Notes under the pieces: model-generated | Seen by the model: only the letters and a program-made list of their open reading frames with translations | What the model was told of the DNA's origin: nothing | Database searches by the model: none | Translations under genes and position numbers: made by a program | Shown here: positions 18,443-27,973 of the stretch, piece after piece | Layout: each line of letters opens with the position of its first letter | Position numbering within the stretch: position 1 is the stretch's first letter | Assembly: GCA_944350115.1 (NCBI GenBank) | Contig: CALVNZ010000003.1 | Location: 1-64,000, forward strand | Reading direction: 5' to 3' | Length of the DNA: 64,000 nt | From: an uncultured Clostridia bacterium | GTDB taxonomy: Bacteria; Bacillota; Clostridia; Christensenellales; UBA1242

Positions 18443-18559
18443 ATGAAAGTTAGAGCTTCAGTTAAACCTATTTGCGACAAATGCAAAGTTATAAAAAGAA
18501 ATGGAAAAGTTATGGTTATTTGCCCTAAAGATGCCAAACATAAACAAACTCAGGGCTAA
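18443..18559 (+). CDS. rpmJ: 50S ribosomal protein L36
   Basis: 38 codons: [20 protein letters not shown]… ending HKQTQG. Zinc ligands Cys11, Cys14, Cys27 and His33 are present. The usual C-x4-H spacing has one extra residue here (CPKDAKH). It lies between infA and rpsM as in most Firmicutes, with AGAAGGAGA upstream. Confidence 0.95.
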   Translation: MKVRASVKPICDKCKVIKRNGKVMVICPKDAKHKQTQG

Positions 18560-18582
18560 AAGTTAAAAATTGGAGGAAAAAA

Positions 18583-18960
18583 ATGGCAAGAATTGCAGGT
18601 GTAGACCTACCTAGAGAAAAAAGATTGGAGATAGGATTGACATATATTTACGGAATCGGTCCTGTCACCTCTGCTAAAATTTGCACAGCTACAAAAATCA
18701 GTCCAGATGTTAGAGTTAAAGACTTGACTGATGATCAAGTGGCAAAACTTCGTTCTTATATCGAACACAACATCACGGTTGAAGGTGACCTTCGCAAAAA
18801 GGTTAGCCTTGACATTAAAAAGCTCAACGAAATGGGGTGCTATCGTGGACTTCGCCACCGTAAAGGGCTTCCTGTTCGCGGGCAAAACACTAGAAACAAC
18901 TCAAGAACCAGAAAAGGACCTAGAAAAGTTGTTGCTGGTTCATCTAAGAAGGGTAAATAA
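18583..18960 (+). CDS. rpsM: 30S ribosomal protein S13
   Basis: 125 residues. A head protein contacting P-site tRNA and forming subunit bridges. Begins [20 protein letters not shown], with the H2TH region and the tail [26 protein letters not shown] upstream. Confidence 0.98.
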   Translation: MARIAGVDLPREKRLEIGLTYIYGIGPVTSAKICTATKISPDVRVKDLTDDQVAKLRSYIEHNITVEGDLRKKVSLDIKKLNEMGCYRGLRHRKGLPVRGQNTRNNSRTRKGPRKVVAGSSKKGK

Positions 18961-18971
18961 GGAGATAACAA

Positions 18972-19385
18972 ATGGCAACAAAAACTAAAAATACAAAAAA
19001 GCCTGCTGCAACAAGAGTTAGAAAAAGAGTTTCAAAAAACATTTCTCAAGGGCAAGTTCATATTAAAACTTCTTTCAATAACACCATTGTAACATTTACT
19101 GACAACGAAGGTAATGTTTTGTCATGGTGCAGTTCAGGAAAACTTGGGCTTAAAGGCTCAAAAAAGAGCACACCTTTTGCAGCTCAAACTTGTGTTGAAG
19201 AAGCAGCAAAGGTTGCAAAAGAACATGGAGTTAGCTCTGTGGAAGTTTATGTTAAAGGACCAGGAAGCGGAAGAGAAGCGGCTATCCGTTCGCTTCAAGG
19301 ATGCGACCTTAATGTAACTCTTATCAAGGATGTTTCTCCAATCGCTCACAACGGTTGCAGACCTCCAAAGAGAAGAAGAGTTTAA
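18972..19385 (+). CDS. rpsK: 30S ribosomal protein S11
   Basis: 137 residues. A platform protein. Core [18 protein letters not shown] and the end [20 protein letters not shown] are characteristic. It has a basic N-terminal extension ([16 protein letters not shown]). Confidence 0.98.
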   Translation: MATKTKNTKKPAATRVRKRVSKNISQGQVHIKTSFNNTIVTFTDNEGNVLSWCSSGKLGLKGSKKSTPFAAQTCVEEAAKVAKEHGVSSVEVYVKGPGSGREAAIRSLQGCDLNVTLIKDVSPIAHNGCRPPKRRRV

Positions 19386-19399
19386 AAGGAGAAAAGCAA

Positions 19400-20026
19400 A
19401 TGGCAAGAAGAATTGAACCAGACTGCCGTCAGTGCAGACGTGAAGGATGCAAACTTTTTCTTAAAGGAGAAAGATGCACAACAAAAAAATGTGCCATGGA
19501 AAGAAGACCGGTTATCCCTGGTCAACATGGTAATTCAAGAAGAAGAGTTACTTTTACTGAATATGGCTCACAACTTCGTGAAAAACAAAAAATTAAAAGA
19601 ATTTATGGTTTGTTAGAAAACCAAATGCGCAGTTATTATGAAGAAGCTGAAAGAATGAAAGGCGTTACAGGTGAAAACATGTTGTCTTTGATTGAAAGAA
19701 GACTTGATAACGTTGTTTACCGCATGGGGATTGCAGCAAGCAGAAAACAAGCTAGACAAATTGTAAACCATGGTTTGATAACTGTTAATGGAAGACGCGT
19801 TGATATTGCTTCATTTATCGTTAAAGTTAACGATGAAATTGGAATCAAAGAAAGCAAATTAGACAAAGAACCTATTAAAGTTGTTAAAGGCATGAAAATT
19901 GTTATGCCAAAATGGTTGGAATTTAACACTGAAACACTTAAAGGCAAAATTTTGGCATTGCCTAAGAGAGAAGACATCGACGCTGACTTGCAAGAACGTC
20001 TTGTAATCGAGCTTTATTCGAGATAA
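19400..20026 (+). CDS. rpsD: 30S ribosomal protein S4, zinc type
   Basis: 208 residues from ATG 19400 (AAAAGGAG upstream); a longer reading would overlap rpsK. Nucleates 30S assembly and often autoregulates the alpha operon. The N-terminus has Cys9, Cys12, Cys26 and Cys31, i.e. the zinc-binding (C+) form, then the S4 domain (RLDNVVYRMGIAASRKQARQ) at about residues 97-116. Confidence 0.97.
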   Translation: MARRIEPDCRQCRREGCKLFLKGERCTTKKCAMERRPVIPGQHGNSRRRVTFTEYGSQLREKQKIKRIYGLLENQMRSYYEEAERMKGVTGENMLSLIERRLDNVVYRMGIAASRKQARQIVNHGLITVNGRRVDIASFIVKVNDEIGIKESKLDKEPIKVVKGMKIVMPKWLEFNTETLKGKILALPKREDIDADLQERLVIELYSR

Positions 20027-20042
20027 TTGGAGGGATAAAATT

Positions 20043-20996
20043 ATGATGGAAATGGAAAAACCAAAAATCGTTTGTGAAGAAACTGAAGGAGGCGCTTTTG
20101 CTCGTTTCACCGTTGAGCCTCTTGAAAAAGGTTATGGAATCACTCTTGGAAACTGCATGAGAAGAACATTGTTGTCTTCATTGCCAGGGGCAGCTCCAAT
20201 CGCTGTTAGAATTGCTGGCGTTGCTCATGAATTTTCAACAGTTAGAGGAATAACGGAAGATGTCGTTGACATCATACTTAATTTGAAAACACTTTTTGTT
20301 AAAACCTTTAATCACGACCGTAATTTCATAACGTTTCTTCGTATTAGAAAATCTGGAGCAGGGGAAATTACTGCAAAAGATTTCGAACCAAATGATGAAG
20401 TTGAAATTCTTAACCCAGACCTTCACATTTGCACAATGGACGATGGCGCTGTTTTGGATATGGATGTTATGATTGGAAATGGCAGAGGTTATGTTCCAAG
20501 CACAATCAACAAAAACAAATTTGACAACATCGATTTTATCGCTATGGATTCAATCTTTTCTCCTGTGAAAAGAGTGAACTTTAATGTTGAAGCAACTCGT
20601 GTTGGACAAAGCGTTGACTTTGACAAACTCACACTTGAAGTTGAAACAAACGGAACTGTTAAAGCAACTGAAATTGTAAGTTTGGCTGGAAAAATCATGA
20701 TGGAACACGTTGGACTTTTTGTAGAACTTTGCGAAGAAATGTCAAATGTTGAAATTTTGGTTTCCAAAGAAGAAGACAAACAAGTCAAAGTGTTGGAACT
20801 TCCAATTGAAGAAATGGATCTTTCAGTAAGGTCTTACAACTGCTTAAAGCGTGCTGGCGTTAACACAGTTGAAGACATTGTTAAAAAGTCAAGAGGCGAC
20901 ATGCTCAAAGTCAAAAACCTTGGCATTAAGTCAATTGATGAAGTTATACAAAAACTTGAAAGTTATGGACTTTCACTTCGCAAAGACGAAGATTAA
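20043..20996 (+). CDS. rpoA: DNA-directed RNA polymerase subunit alpha
   Basis: 317 residues, family length. The N-terminal assembly domain has FTVEPLEKGYGITLGNCMRR and LLSSLPGAA; the C-terminal UP-element-binding domain (from about residue 250) has LDLSVRSYNCLKRAGVNTVEDI-type and LGIKSIDEV. Alpha dimerises to seed polymerase assembly. GGAGG precedes ATG 20043 by eight bases. Confidence 0.98.
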   Translation: MMEMEKPKIVCEETEGGAFARFTVEPLEKGYGITLGNCMRRTLLSSLPGAAPIAVRIAGVAHEFSTVRGITEDVVDIILNLKTLFVKTFNHDRNFITFLRIRKSGAGEITAKDFEPNDEVEILNPDLHICTMDDGAVLDMDVMIGNGRGYVPSTINKNKFDNIDFIAMDSIFSPVKRVNFNVEATRVGQSVDFDKLTLEVETNGTVKATEIVSLAGKIMMEHVGLFVELCEEMSNVEILVSKEEDKQVKVLELPIEEMDLSVRSYNCLKRAGVNTVEDIVKKSRGDMLKVKNLGIKSIDEVIQKLESYGLSLRKDED

Positions 20997-21008
20997 AAGG
21001 AGAAGACA

Positions 21009-21518
21009 ATGGCTAACGATAAATTAGGAAGGCCAACGAAAGAAAGAACCGCTCTTTTAAGAGGGCAAGTTACAGATCTTTTATGGCTTGGAAAAATTGA
21101 AACGACACTTGCAAAAGCAAAGTCAGTGCGTTCTATTGCCGAAAAACTTTTGACAGCCGCTATTAATTCTTATAAAGATAATGTCACAGTGACAAAAGAA
21201 ATTAAAGATGAAAAAGGCGTTAAAGTTAAAAAAGAAGTTGTCAATGATGGGCCAAAGAAACTTGCTGCCAGAAGAAAGATTATGTCTTATGTTTATGACA
21301 GACAAGAACAAAGAGGAAACAAAGAGCCAAAGACATCTTTTATTGACAGAACCAAAGGCATCAATCATCCACTTCTTGAAAAAATATTCAACGTTTATGC
21401 TCCAAAGTATGCTGAACGTGCAGAAAAACTTGGACAAGGTGGTGGCTATACAAGAATCATCAAACTTGGCAAACGTAGAGGCGATGCTGCCGAAATGGCA
21501 ATTGTTGAATTAATTTAA
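21009..21518 (+). CDS. rplQ: 50S ribosomal protein L17, with insertion
   Basis: 169 residues against about 115-130 usually. The first part (LGRPTKERTALLRGQVTDLL, IETTLAKAKSVRSIAEKLLT) and the end (GGGYTRIIKLGKRRGDAAEMAIVEL) are canonical L17. The extra length is an inserted charged stretch at about residues 58-85 (KEIKDEKGVKVKKEVV) and nearby. Last gene of the cluster, directly before a terminator. Confidence 0.96.
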   Translation: MANDKLGRPTKERTALLRGQVTDLLWLGKIETTLAKAKSVRSIAEKLLTAAINSYKDNVTVTKEIKDEKGVKVKKEVVNDGPKKLAARRKIMSYVYDRQEQRGNKEPKTSFIDRTKGINHPLLEKIFNVYAPKYAERAEKLGQGGGYTRIIKLGKRRGDAAEMAIVELI

Positions 21519-21548
21519 AAAAACGGAAAATATCCGTTTTTTTTTATT
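21519..21548 (+). terminator. Terminator of the S10-spc-alpha cluster
   Basis: AAACGGA-AAATA-TCCGTTT (7-bp stem, 21521-21539) followed by nine or more T, directly behind rplQ. The stem is AT-rich and so moderate in strength. Confidence 0.8.
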
Positions 21549-21688
21549 TTTTTAATAAATAATTAATTATTTTTATTTAATTTTAATTAATTATTTATTT
21601 TTTTTATTATTTACTATTCAATAAACATTTTGTATTTTTTACATGAAAAAAAATAATCATTAATAAATAATATATCATATATTTTAAT
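21549..21688 (+). other. Extremely AT-rich spacer before murB
   Basis: About 140 bases consist almost only of A and T, with repeated TTAATTA, AATAAT and TTATTT motifs. No gene. A -10-like TATATT at 21678-21683 lies six bases before the murB ATG, but no good -35 is seen. It may act as an UP-rich promoter zone or a melting/bending element. Confidence 0.5.
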
Positions 21689-22534
21689 ATGCTTAAAAAT
21701 ATAGAGAAAAAAAGAAATGTTTTATTAAAAAATTATTGCACATTTAAAATTGGAGGAAAAGCAAAAATAATTTATTTTCCAAAAAATAATGATGAATTAA
21801 TTGAATTATTAAATAAAAAAAATAAATTATTTATTTTAGGAAATGGAAGCAATATTTTGTTTCCAGATTCAAGATTCGAAACGCCTATAATTTGTACTAA
21901 AAAATTAAACAAAATGTTTGTTCAAGGTGATTGTGTTTTTTGTGAAGCAGGAGCGTCTTTGTTTGAACTTTGTATGTTTTGTCAAAAGCATGGGTTAAGC
22001 GGATTTGAAAAACTTTATGGCATTCCTGCAACGGTTGGTGGAGCAATTGTTATGAATGCTGGTGCTTTTGGAGAAGAAATCTGTTCAAAGTTGAAAAGCT
22101 TTAAAATTTTTAAAAAAAATGGAGAAATTATAGAAAAGAAAAATTTTCGTTACGCTTATCGTAAAGGTCCTGTTGAAGATGATGAAATATTGCTGTCTGC
22201 AATTTTTAAATTAAAAAAAGAAAAAAAATCAAAAATTTTAAACGAAATGATGGAAATTTTTCAAAAACGAAAAACTTTGCAACCATATAATTATCCTTCA
22301 GCCGGAAGCGTTTTTAAGAGAGGTGAAAACTTTTTGCCTGCCAAACTTATTGATGAGTGGGGGTTAAAAGGTTTAAAAGTTGGAGGAGCATGTGTTTCTG
22401 ATAAGCACGCAGGGTTTATAATTAATATTAAAAATGCAAGTTCTAATGATGTAAAAAAGTTGATTGAAGAAATCGAAAGAAACGCGTCACAGCACGGATT
22501 TGTTTTCGAAAAAGAAATTAAAGTTTTGAAATAA
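21689..22534 (+). CDS. murB: UDP-N-acetylenolpyruvoylglucosamine reductase (MurB, type II)
   Basis: 281 residues. Reduces enolpyruvyl-UDP-GlcNAc to UDP-MurNAc with NADPH and FAD in the cytosol. FAD-binding region: LFILGNGSNILF (residues about 48-59) and GIPATVGGAIVMNAGAFG (112-129). Catalytic motifs: YAYRKGP (Tyr/Arg), SAGSVFKRG (Ser), and a Glu near the end (HGFVFEKEI). The 100-residue C-terminal extension of type I enzymes is missing, hence type II. The ATG has no visible ribosome-binding site. It stands apart from the main mur cluster at 50-64 kb, as in many Clostridia. Confidence 0.94.
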   Translation: MLKNIEKKRNVLLKNYCTFKIGGKAKIIYFPKNNDELIELLNKKNKLFILGNGSNILFPDSRFETPIICTKKLNKMFVQGDCVFCEAGASLFELCMFCQKHGLSGFEKLYGIPATVGGAIVMNAGAFGEEICSKLKSFKIFKKNGEIIEKKNFRYAYRKGPVEDDEILLSAIFKLKKEKKSKILNEMMEIFQKRKTLQPYNYPSAGSVFKRGENFLPAKLIDEWGLKGLKVGGACVSDKHAGFIINIKNASSNDVKKLIEEIERNASQHGFVFEKEIKVLK

Positions 22535-22561
22535 TTGCTTTCAATTTGACCGTCACTATGC

Positions 22562-22590
22562 TTGCAAAACTTTTTTCAAATTGATATACT
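22562..22590 (+). promoter_or_regulatory. Promoter of the PHP-whiA-dnaE-pfkA group
   Basis: TTGCAA (22562-22567), 17 bases, TATACT (22585-22590). The start near 22597 leaves a short leader with GGAG before ATG 22614. The same TTGCAA -35 is used before ftsZ. Confidence 0.7.
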
Positions 22591-22613
22591 TTATATCAGT
22601 TGGAGATATAGAG

Positions 22614-23375
22614 ATGATTTTGTTTGGAGATTATCATACACATACAATTTATTCAAGGCATAATCATGGCAAGGGGACTGTTTTACAAAACGCCACAGTT
22701 GCTACTAATAAAGGCTTGAAACAAATTGCAATCACTGACCATGGCTTTAATCATCAACTTTTTGGCGTTCGAAGAAAAGATTTGCCACAAATTCGTGAAG
22801 AAATTTTAAATGCTGAAGAAGTCACTGGCGTTGATGTTTTGTTGGGGGTTGAAGCAAACATCATTTCTTTAAAAGGCGAAGTTGATTTAAAAGAAGAAGA
22901 TTATGATTCTTTGGACATTATTTTAATGGGATTTCACAAAATCGTTAAAATGCCAACATTGAAAGATGAATTTTTGTTGAAAGCATCAAATTTGCTTTCT
23001 TCGCCATTTAAAGCAAGTCCTGAAAGAATTGCTCGAAATACAACGGCGTTTTTAAAAGCACTTGATAAATATCCGATTGACATTATCACTCACTTAAATT
23101 ATGGTTGTCCTACTGACACTTTGGCTGTTGCAAAACTTGCTAAACAAAAAGGTGTTTTGATTGAACTTAATGGGAAAAGAATAAATTTCACAGATGAAGA
23201 ACTTTTAATTATGGCAAGTGAAGGGGTCAAATTTATCATAAATTCTGATGCGCATTCGCCAGACAGAGTTGGAGAATGCAACAATGCTTTAAATTTGGTT
23301 TACAGGTTGAATTTGCCTATTAATTTAATTGTTAATTTGGACAAGTTGCCTTCATTTCAGAAAAAAAGGGGTTAG
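22614..23375 (+). CDS. PHP-domain phosphoesterase, YcdX-like
   Basis: 253 residues from ATG 22614 (GGAG eight bases before); an upstream in-frame start at 22581 lies in the promoter. PHP metal-site motifs are present in order: DYHTHTIYSRHNHG (residues 6-19), AITDHG, GVEANI, MGFHK, THLNYG and NSDAHSPDRVG. This is the trinuclear-metal phosphatase family of E. coli YcdX. Many Clostridia place such a gene between murB and whiA, but here rapZ and yvcK, which often stand in this block, are absent. The substrate is unknown. Confidence 0.88.
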   Translation: MILFGDYHTHTIYSRHNHGKGTVLQNATVATNKGLKQIAITDHGFNHQLFGVRRKDLPQIREEILNAEEVTGVDVLLGVEANIISLKGEVDLKEEDYDSLDIILMGFHKIVKMPTLKDEFLLKASNLLSSPFKASPERIARNTTAFLKALDKYPIDIITHLNYGCPTDTLAVAKLAKQKGVLIELNGKRINFTDEELLIMASEGVKFIINSDAHSPDRVGECNNALNLVYRLNLPINLIVNLDKLPSFQKKRG

Positions 23376-23378
23376 GTT

Positions 23379-24341
23379 TTGAGTTTTTCAAAAGATAGCA
23401 AGTTGGAGATTTTGCATAACATAAAAGAAAATGCTGACACGGCGTTTGCATACATGTCAGGTCTTTTTCATGCTTCTGGCGAACTTGAAAAAAATGGAAA
23501 AGGTTTTGCAATTTCTGTTCTTACGGATATTAACGAACTTTATGATCAATTAAATGAAATTTGTCACACTTTGTATGGAGATTTTTTAGAGTTAGAGATT
23601 GAAGACGACTATGTCATTAACAAAACCACATATTACAGAATTTATTTTCCGCGTGACAGGGTTGAACAAATTTTACTTGACACAGGAATTGTTTCGCTGA
23701 TTGACGGACAATATTCAATAAATTTTGGAGTCGATGAAAATATTGTCAATAGTGAGGAAACAAAAAAAGCGTTTTTAAGAGGAGCTTACATTGGGTGTAG
23801 CACATCATCAATAAGGTTAAGCGAACATGAAAATGAAAAGACAACTTCGGGATATCATATGGAGTTTTCTTCAAAAAATCATGAATTTTTAACTGAAATT
23901 GCTTCAATTTTAAGCGAATTTGAAATATTTTCTAAACTTGTGCAAAGAAAAAATGGTTTTGTTTTATATTTTAAAGAAGCAGATGTTATAATGAGTTTAT
24001 TGGCGCTTTTAGGAGCAAATAACAGCGCACTTGCCTTGGCAGAAGAAATGACTACTAGAGAAAAACGCAATCAAGTGAATCGACAAGTTAATTGCATTAA
24101 TGCAAACATTTCGAAAACTGTTGAAGCGAGTTTAAAACAAGTTTCGGCAATCAATACAATCATTTCTACTATTGGGCTTGAAAGTTTGAGTGAAGAATTG
24201 CAAGAAGTGGCAATGCTTCGTCTTGCAAATCCAGAAGAAAGTTTGGACGAACTTTTGATGTTGTCAACTTTGAAACTTTCAAAAAGTGGGCTAAACCACA
24301 GATTAAACAAATTGATTAGAATAGCAAAAGAACTTAACTAG
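23379..24341 (+). CDS. whiA: DNA-binding protein WhiA
   Basis: 320 residues. WhiA has an N-terminal LAGLIDADG-homing-endonuclease-like domain without nuclease activity (FLRGAYIGCSTSSIRL near residues 130-145) and a C-terminal helix-turn-helix (LKLSKSGLNHRLNKLIRIAKEL). It regulates sporulation genes in Streptomyces and cell division and chromosome segregation in Bacillus. It starts at TTG 23379, three bases after the PHP gene, with AGGGGTTAGG before it. Followed by dnaE nine bases later. Confidence 0.93.
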   Translation: MSFSKDSKLEILHNIKENADTAFAYMSGLFHASGELEKNGKGFAISVLTDINELYDQLNEICHTLYGDFLELEIEDDYVINKTTYYRIYFPRDRVEQILLDTGIVSLIDGQYSINFGVDENIVNSEETKKAFLRGAYIGCSTSSIRLSEHENEKTTSGYHMEFSSKNHEFLTEIASILSEFEIFSKLVQRKNGFVLYFKEADVIMSLLALLGANNSALALAEEMTTREKRNQVNRQVNCINANISKTVEASLKQVSAINTIISTIGLESLSEELQEVAMLRLANPEESLDELLMLSTLKLSKSGLNHRLNKLIRIAKELN

Positions 24342-24349
24342 GAGGACTT

Positions 24350-27300
24350 ATGAAGGATTTTGTGCATTTGCATGTTCACACGGAATATAGTTTGCTTGAT
24401 GGGCTTGCACGAATTGAAAAACTCATCAAAATAACAAAAGAACGTGGTTGGAAAGCTGTTGCCATAACTGACCATGGCAATATGTTTGGCACTATTAAAA
24501 TGTATGAAGAATGCATAAAAGCTGGTATTAAGCCTATTATTGGGTGCGAGTTTTACATTTGTCATGACCATTTAAATAAAACAGGAAGAGAAGATATAGG
24601 ACATTTAATTTTGCTTGCTAAAAACAACACAGGTTATAAAAATCTTATGAAATTGATTTCAATTGCTCATGTTGAAGGAATGTATTATAAACCTAGAATT
24701 GACTATAAGCTTTTGGAACAATATCATGATGGAATCATTTGCCTTTCTGCTTGTCTTGCTGGGCATTTGCAACAATTTATTTTGCAACGCAGGTTTGACG
24801 AAGCGAGAGATCTTGCTTTATGGTTTAAAAATTTGTTTGGTGACGATTTTTATATTGAAATACAAAATCATAATTTGCCCGAAGACAAAGAGGTTTTGAT
24901 TGGGCAAACTAAACTTGCCAAAGAACTTGGAATAAAACTTGTTGCGACAAATGACGTGCACTATTTATATAAAGAGGACAGCGAACTTCAAGATGCGTTG
25001 ATGTGCGTTGCCATGCATAAATTTGTTGACGACCCTGACAGACTTAAATTTGAAGCAGATGAATTTTATTATAAAACTTATGAAGAAATGCTTGAAGTTT
25101 TGCCAGGCTATGAAGAAGCACTTGACAACACTCTTGAAATTGCAGACAAGTGCGATGTCATATTGCAAACAAAATCGATGTTCGAAAACCCTAAAATTGA
25201 CAGGAAATATGGTTTGCCTTCAAGTCAAAACTATATTCCAAACTATGTGCCTGAAACAGGTGAAACAACTTATGACTATTTAAGAAGGATGGCGTTTGAA
25301 GGTCTTGAAAAACTCTATCCACAAGTGACAAAAGAACTTACTGATAGGTTGGAAGAAGAGTTAGGACTTATTAAAAAGCAAGGCTTTGTTGAATATTTCT
25401 TGATCGTTTGGGATTATATCAACTATGCTAGACAAAATGACATTCCTGTCGGACCTGGCAGAGGCTCAGGTGCAGGAAGTTTGGTCGCATATTGCATTGG
25501 GATCACAAAAGTTGACCCAATCAAATATCATTTGCTTTTTGAAAGGTTCATCAACCCAGAGCGTGTGTCTATGCCAGACTTCGACGTAGATTTTTGCATG
25601 GATAGAAGAGGCGAAGTCATTGAATATGTCAAGCGCAAATATGGGGAAGATCATGTTGCGGGCATTGTAACTTTTGGTTCAATGAAAGCAAAAAATGCAA
25701 TTAGAGATATTGGCAGAGTTTTGAGAGTGCCACTCGCTGATGTCAATAGACTTGCAAAAGAAATTCCAAACATGCCACCAGATGGCATTAAAAAGAATGA
25801 ACCCGTGCTAAAATATTATTTTGGCACAACAAAAAAACCAGAAGCTGAAAAATATGTAATTCCAGAGTTAAGGCAAGCTTACGAAGATGATCCACTCATC
25901 AAAAAAATGGTTGACATGGCAATTAAGGTTGAAGGAGTGCCAAGAAACTGTGGAATGCATGCCGCAGGCGTTTTGATTGCGCCAGAATCGGTGTCAAATT
26001 TTGTGCCACTTGCAAGAAACGGCGACGAAATAGTGACAGAGTTTGATATGATTGAAATTGAACATCTAGGACTTTTAAAAATGGACTTTTTAGGGCTTAG
26101 AACTTTGACTGATATTAAAAAAGCGCTTGATTACATTAAAGAAAATCATGGCGTGGAAATCGACTTTTATAATATGGAATATGACGATCCAAAAGTTTTT
26201 GAACTCATCGCTTCTGGAAAAACTGACGCCGTTTTCCAACTTGAAAGTGGCGGAATGAAACGATTCATGAAGGATCTGGGGCCAACTTGCATGGACGACA
26301 TTATTGCGGGGATTTCTTTGTATCGACCTGGGCCAATGGATTCTATTCCAGATTTTGTTAAACGCAAAAAAGATCCTAGCGCTGTTGTTTACGACGATCC
26401 TTGTTTGGAAGATATTTTGGATGTCACTTATGGTTGTATCGTTTATCAAGAGCAAGTTATGAAAATTACGCAAGTTATGGCTGGATTTACTCTTGGTCAA
26501 GCGGATAACATTCGTAGAATCATGGGTAAAAAACAAGTTGACAAGATTGCTGCTGAAAAAGTCAAATTTGTTGATGGCTGGGCAGATCCTACAGGAAAAG
26601 CGTCAATACCTGGAGCAGTTAAACTTGGGCATAAAAGAGAAGTCGCTGAAAAAGTCTTTGACAGAATGGCGGAGTTTGCAAAGTATGCATTCAACAAATC
26701 ACACGCTGCTGCTTATGCTTATGTCGGTTATCAAACTGCTTATCTTAAAACTTATTATGAAGTGGAGTTTTTGACGGCAGTTTTGAATAACAGAATCACA
26801 AACCTTGACGATGTGAAAAAATATACGACTTTTGCAAGAAAAGAAGGCTTTGAGGTTTTGCCACCAGATGTTAACAAATCCACAACTTATTTTAAAACTG
26901 AAAACGGCAACATTCGTTTTGGCCTTGCAGCGCTTAAAGGTGTTGGAGCAACAGTCATTGATGAAATAATAAAGGAAAGAGAAAGAAATGGAGAATTTAA
27001 AAGTTTTGAAGACTTTATTTCTCGCGCATCTATTCCTGTTTTAAACAAAAGAGTTTTGGAAAGTTTGATTGTCAGTGGTGCGTTTGACTGTTTTGGAAAA
27101 CATCGTTCACAACTTATGGCGGTTTATGGCATTGCCGTTGATAGAGCCATTCGCGATAGCAAAAATAAAAAACTTGGGCAGTTTACAATGTTTGATTCTT
27201 TCGCTGACATGAAAGATGAATTTAATAGTTTGAGTTGGCCAAATATTAAAGAATATAACAAAGACGCTTTGTTAAAATTCGAAAAAGAAATAGTAGGAAT

Positions 27301-27973
27301 TTATATTTCTGGGCATCCACTTGATGATTATTTGGATTATTATGATAAATTTAATTTGACTTCCGACATGCTTTTGCCAACCAATGAAGAAGATACAGAT
27401 GAAGGGGATGCTGTTAAACCAGAAGATGCAATTTACGAACAAGTTTATGAAGGAATGCCTGTCACTTGCGGTGGAATAATAGTGGAGAAACGAAAAATCT
27501 TAAAAGACGGCAAAGAAATGGCGTTCATTAAAATTGAAGACCTTAATGGTGTTATTGAAGTTTCACTTTTTGCAAATGTTTATCCAAAATTTAAATATCT
27601 CATTGAAGAAGATAAATTGATTACTGTTCGTGGAAAGATTTCTATGCGAAACGGCACGCCTAGTGTCACGGCAGAAGAAGTCTTGCCATGGAAAGTTAGG
27701 GGTGAGCAGGCGGAGGAAAACAACTCGCAAAAACTTTGTTTAAGATTTGATACAAAGGATATAGACTTATATAACAAAATTTCTTCAACATTAAATGCTT
27801 ATCCAGGAGATACAGAAGTTGTTATTAAATGCACCGCTGTCAACAAACCTTTTGCTTATAATCAAAAAGTTGATGTTGGAAACTATCTTTTAAATGAATT
27901 ATATGGTATAATAGGAACAGATAATGTTAAGTTGTTTTCGCCAAAAGCGGTGGGAAAGGAGAAAAAAGAATGA
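24350..27973 (+). CDS. dnaE: DNA polymerase III subunit alpha (DnaE)
   Basis: 1207 residues. N-terminal PHP domain (HLHVHTEYSLLDG, AITDHGNMFG), polymerase palm with GPGRGSGAGSLVAY and the catalytic Asp pair in MPDFDVDFCMDRR, tandem HhH region and a C-terminal OB domain (GGIIVEKRKILKDGKEMAFI). In Firmicutes that also carry PolC, DnaE extends primers at the lagging strand; PolC is not in this window. It overlaps the PFK start by four bases. The order whiA-dnaE-pfkA is typical of Clostridia. Confidence 0.97.
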   Translation: MKDFVHLHVHTEYSLLDGLARIEKLIKITKERGWKAVAITDHGNMFGTIKMYEECIKAGIKPIIGCEFYICHDHLNKTGREDIGHLILLAKNNTGYKNLMKLISIAHVEGMYYKPRIDYKLLEQYHDGIICLSACLAGHLQQFILQRRFDEARDLALWFKNLFGDDFYIEIQNHNLPEDKEVLIGQTKLAKELGIKLVATNDVHYLYKEDSELQDALMCVAMHKFVDDPDRLKFEADEFYYKTYEEMLEVLPGYEEALDNTLEIADKCDVILQTKSMFENPKIDRKYGLPSSQNYIPNYVPETGETTYDYLRRMAFEGLEKLYPQVTKELTDRLEEELGLIKKQGFVEYFLIVWDYINYARQNDIPVGPGRGSGAGSLVAYCIGITKVDPIKYHLLFERFINPERVSMPDFDVDFCMDRRGEVIEYVKRKYGEDHVAGIVTFGSMKAKNAIRDIGRVLRVPLADVNRLAKEIPNMPPDGIKKNEPVLKYYFGTTKKPEAEKYVIPELRQAYEDDPLIKKMVDMAIKVEGVPRNCGMHAAGVLIAPESVSNFVPLARNGDEIVTEFDMIEIEHLGLLKMDFLGLRTLTDIKKALDYIKENHGVEIDFYNMEYDDPKVFELIASGKTDAVFQLESGGMKRFMKDLGPTCMDDIIAGISLYRPGPMDSIPDFVKRKKDPSAVVYDDPCLEDILDVTYGCIVYQEQVMKITQVMAGFTLGQADNIRRIMGKKQVDKIAAEKVKFVDGWADPTGKASIPGAVKLGHKREVAEKVFDRMAEFAKYAFNKSHAAAYAYVGYQTAYLKTYYEVEFLTAVLNNRITNLDDVKKYTTFARKEGFEVLPPDVNKSTTYFKTENGNIRFGLAALKGVGATVIDEIIKERERNGEFKSFEDFISRASIPVLNKRVLESLIVSGAFDCFGKHRSQLMAVYGIAVDRAIRDSKNKKLGQFTMFDSFADMKDEFNSLSWPNIKEYNKDALLKFEKEIVGIYISGHPLDDYLDYYDKFNLTSDMLLPTNEEDTDEGDAVKPEDAIYEQVYEGMPVTCGGIIVEKRKILKDGKEMAFIKIEDLNGVIEVSLFANVYPKFKYLIEEDKLITVRGKISMRNGTPSVTAEEVLPWKVRGEQAEENNSQKLCLRFDTKDIDLYNKISSTLNAYPGDTEVVIKCTAVNKPFAYNQKVDVGNYLLNELYGIIGTDNVKLFSPKAVGKEKKE

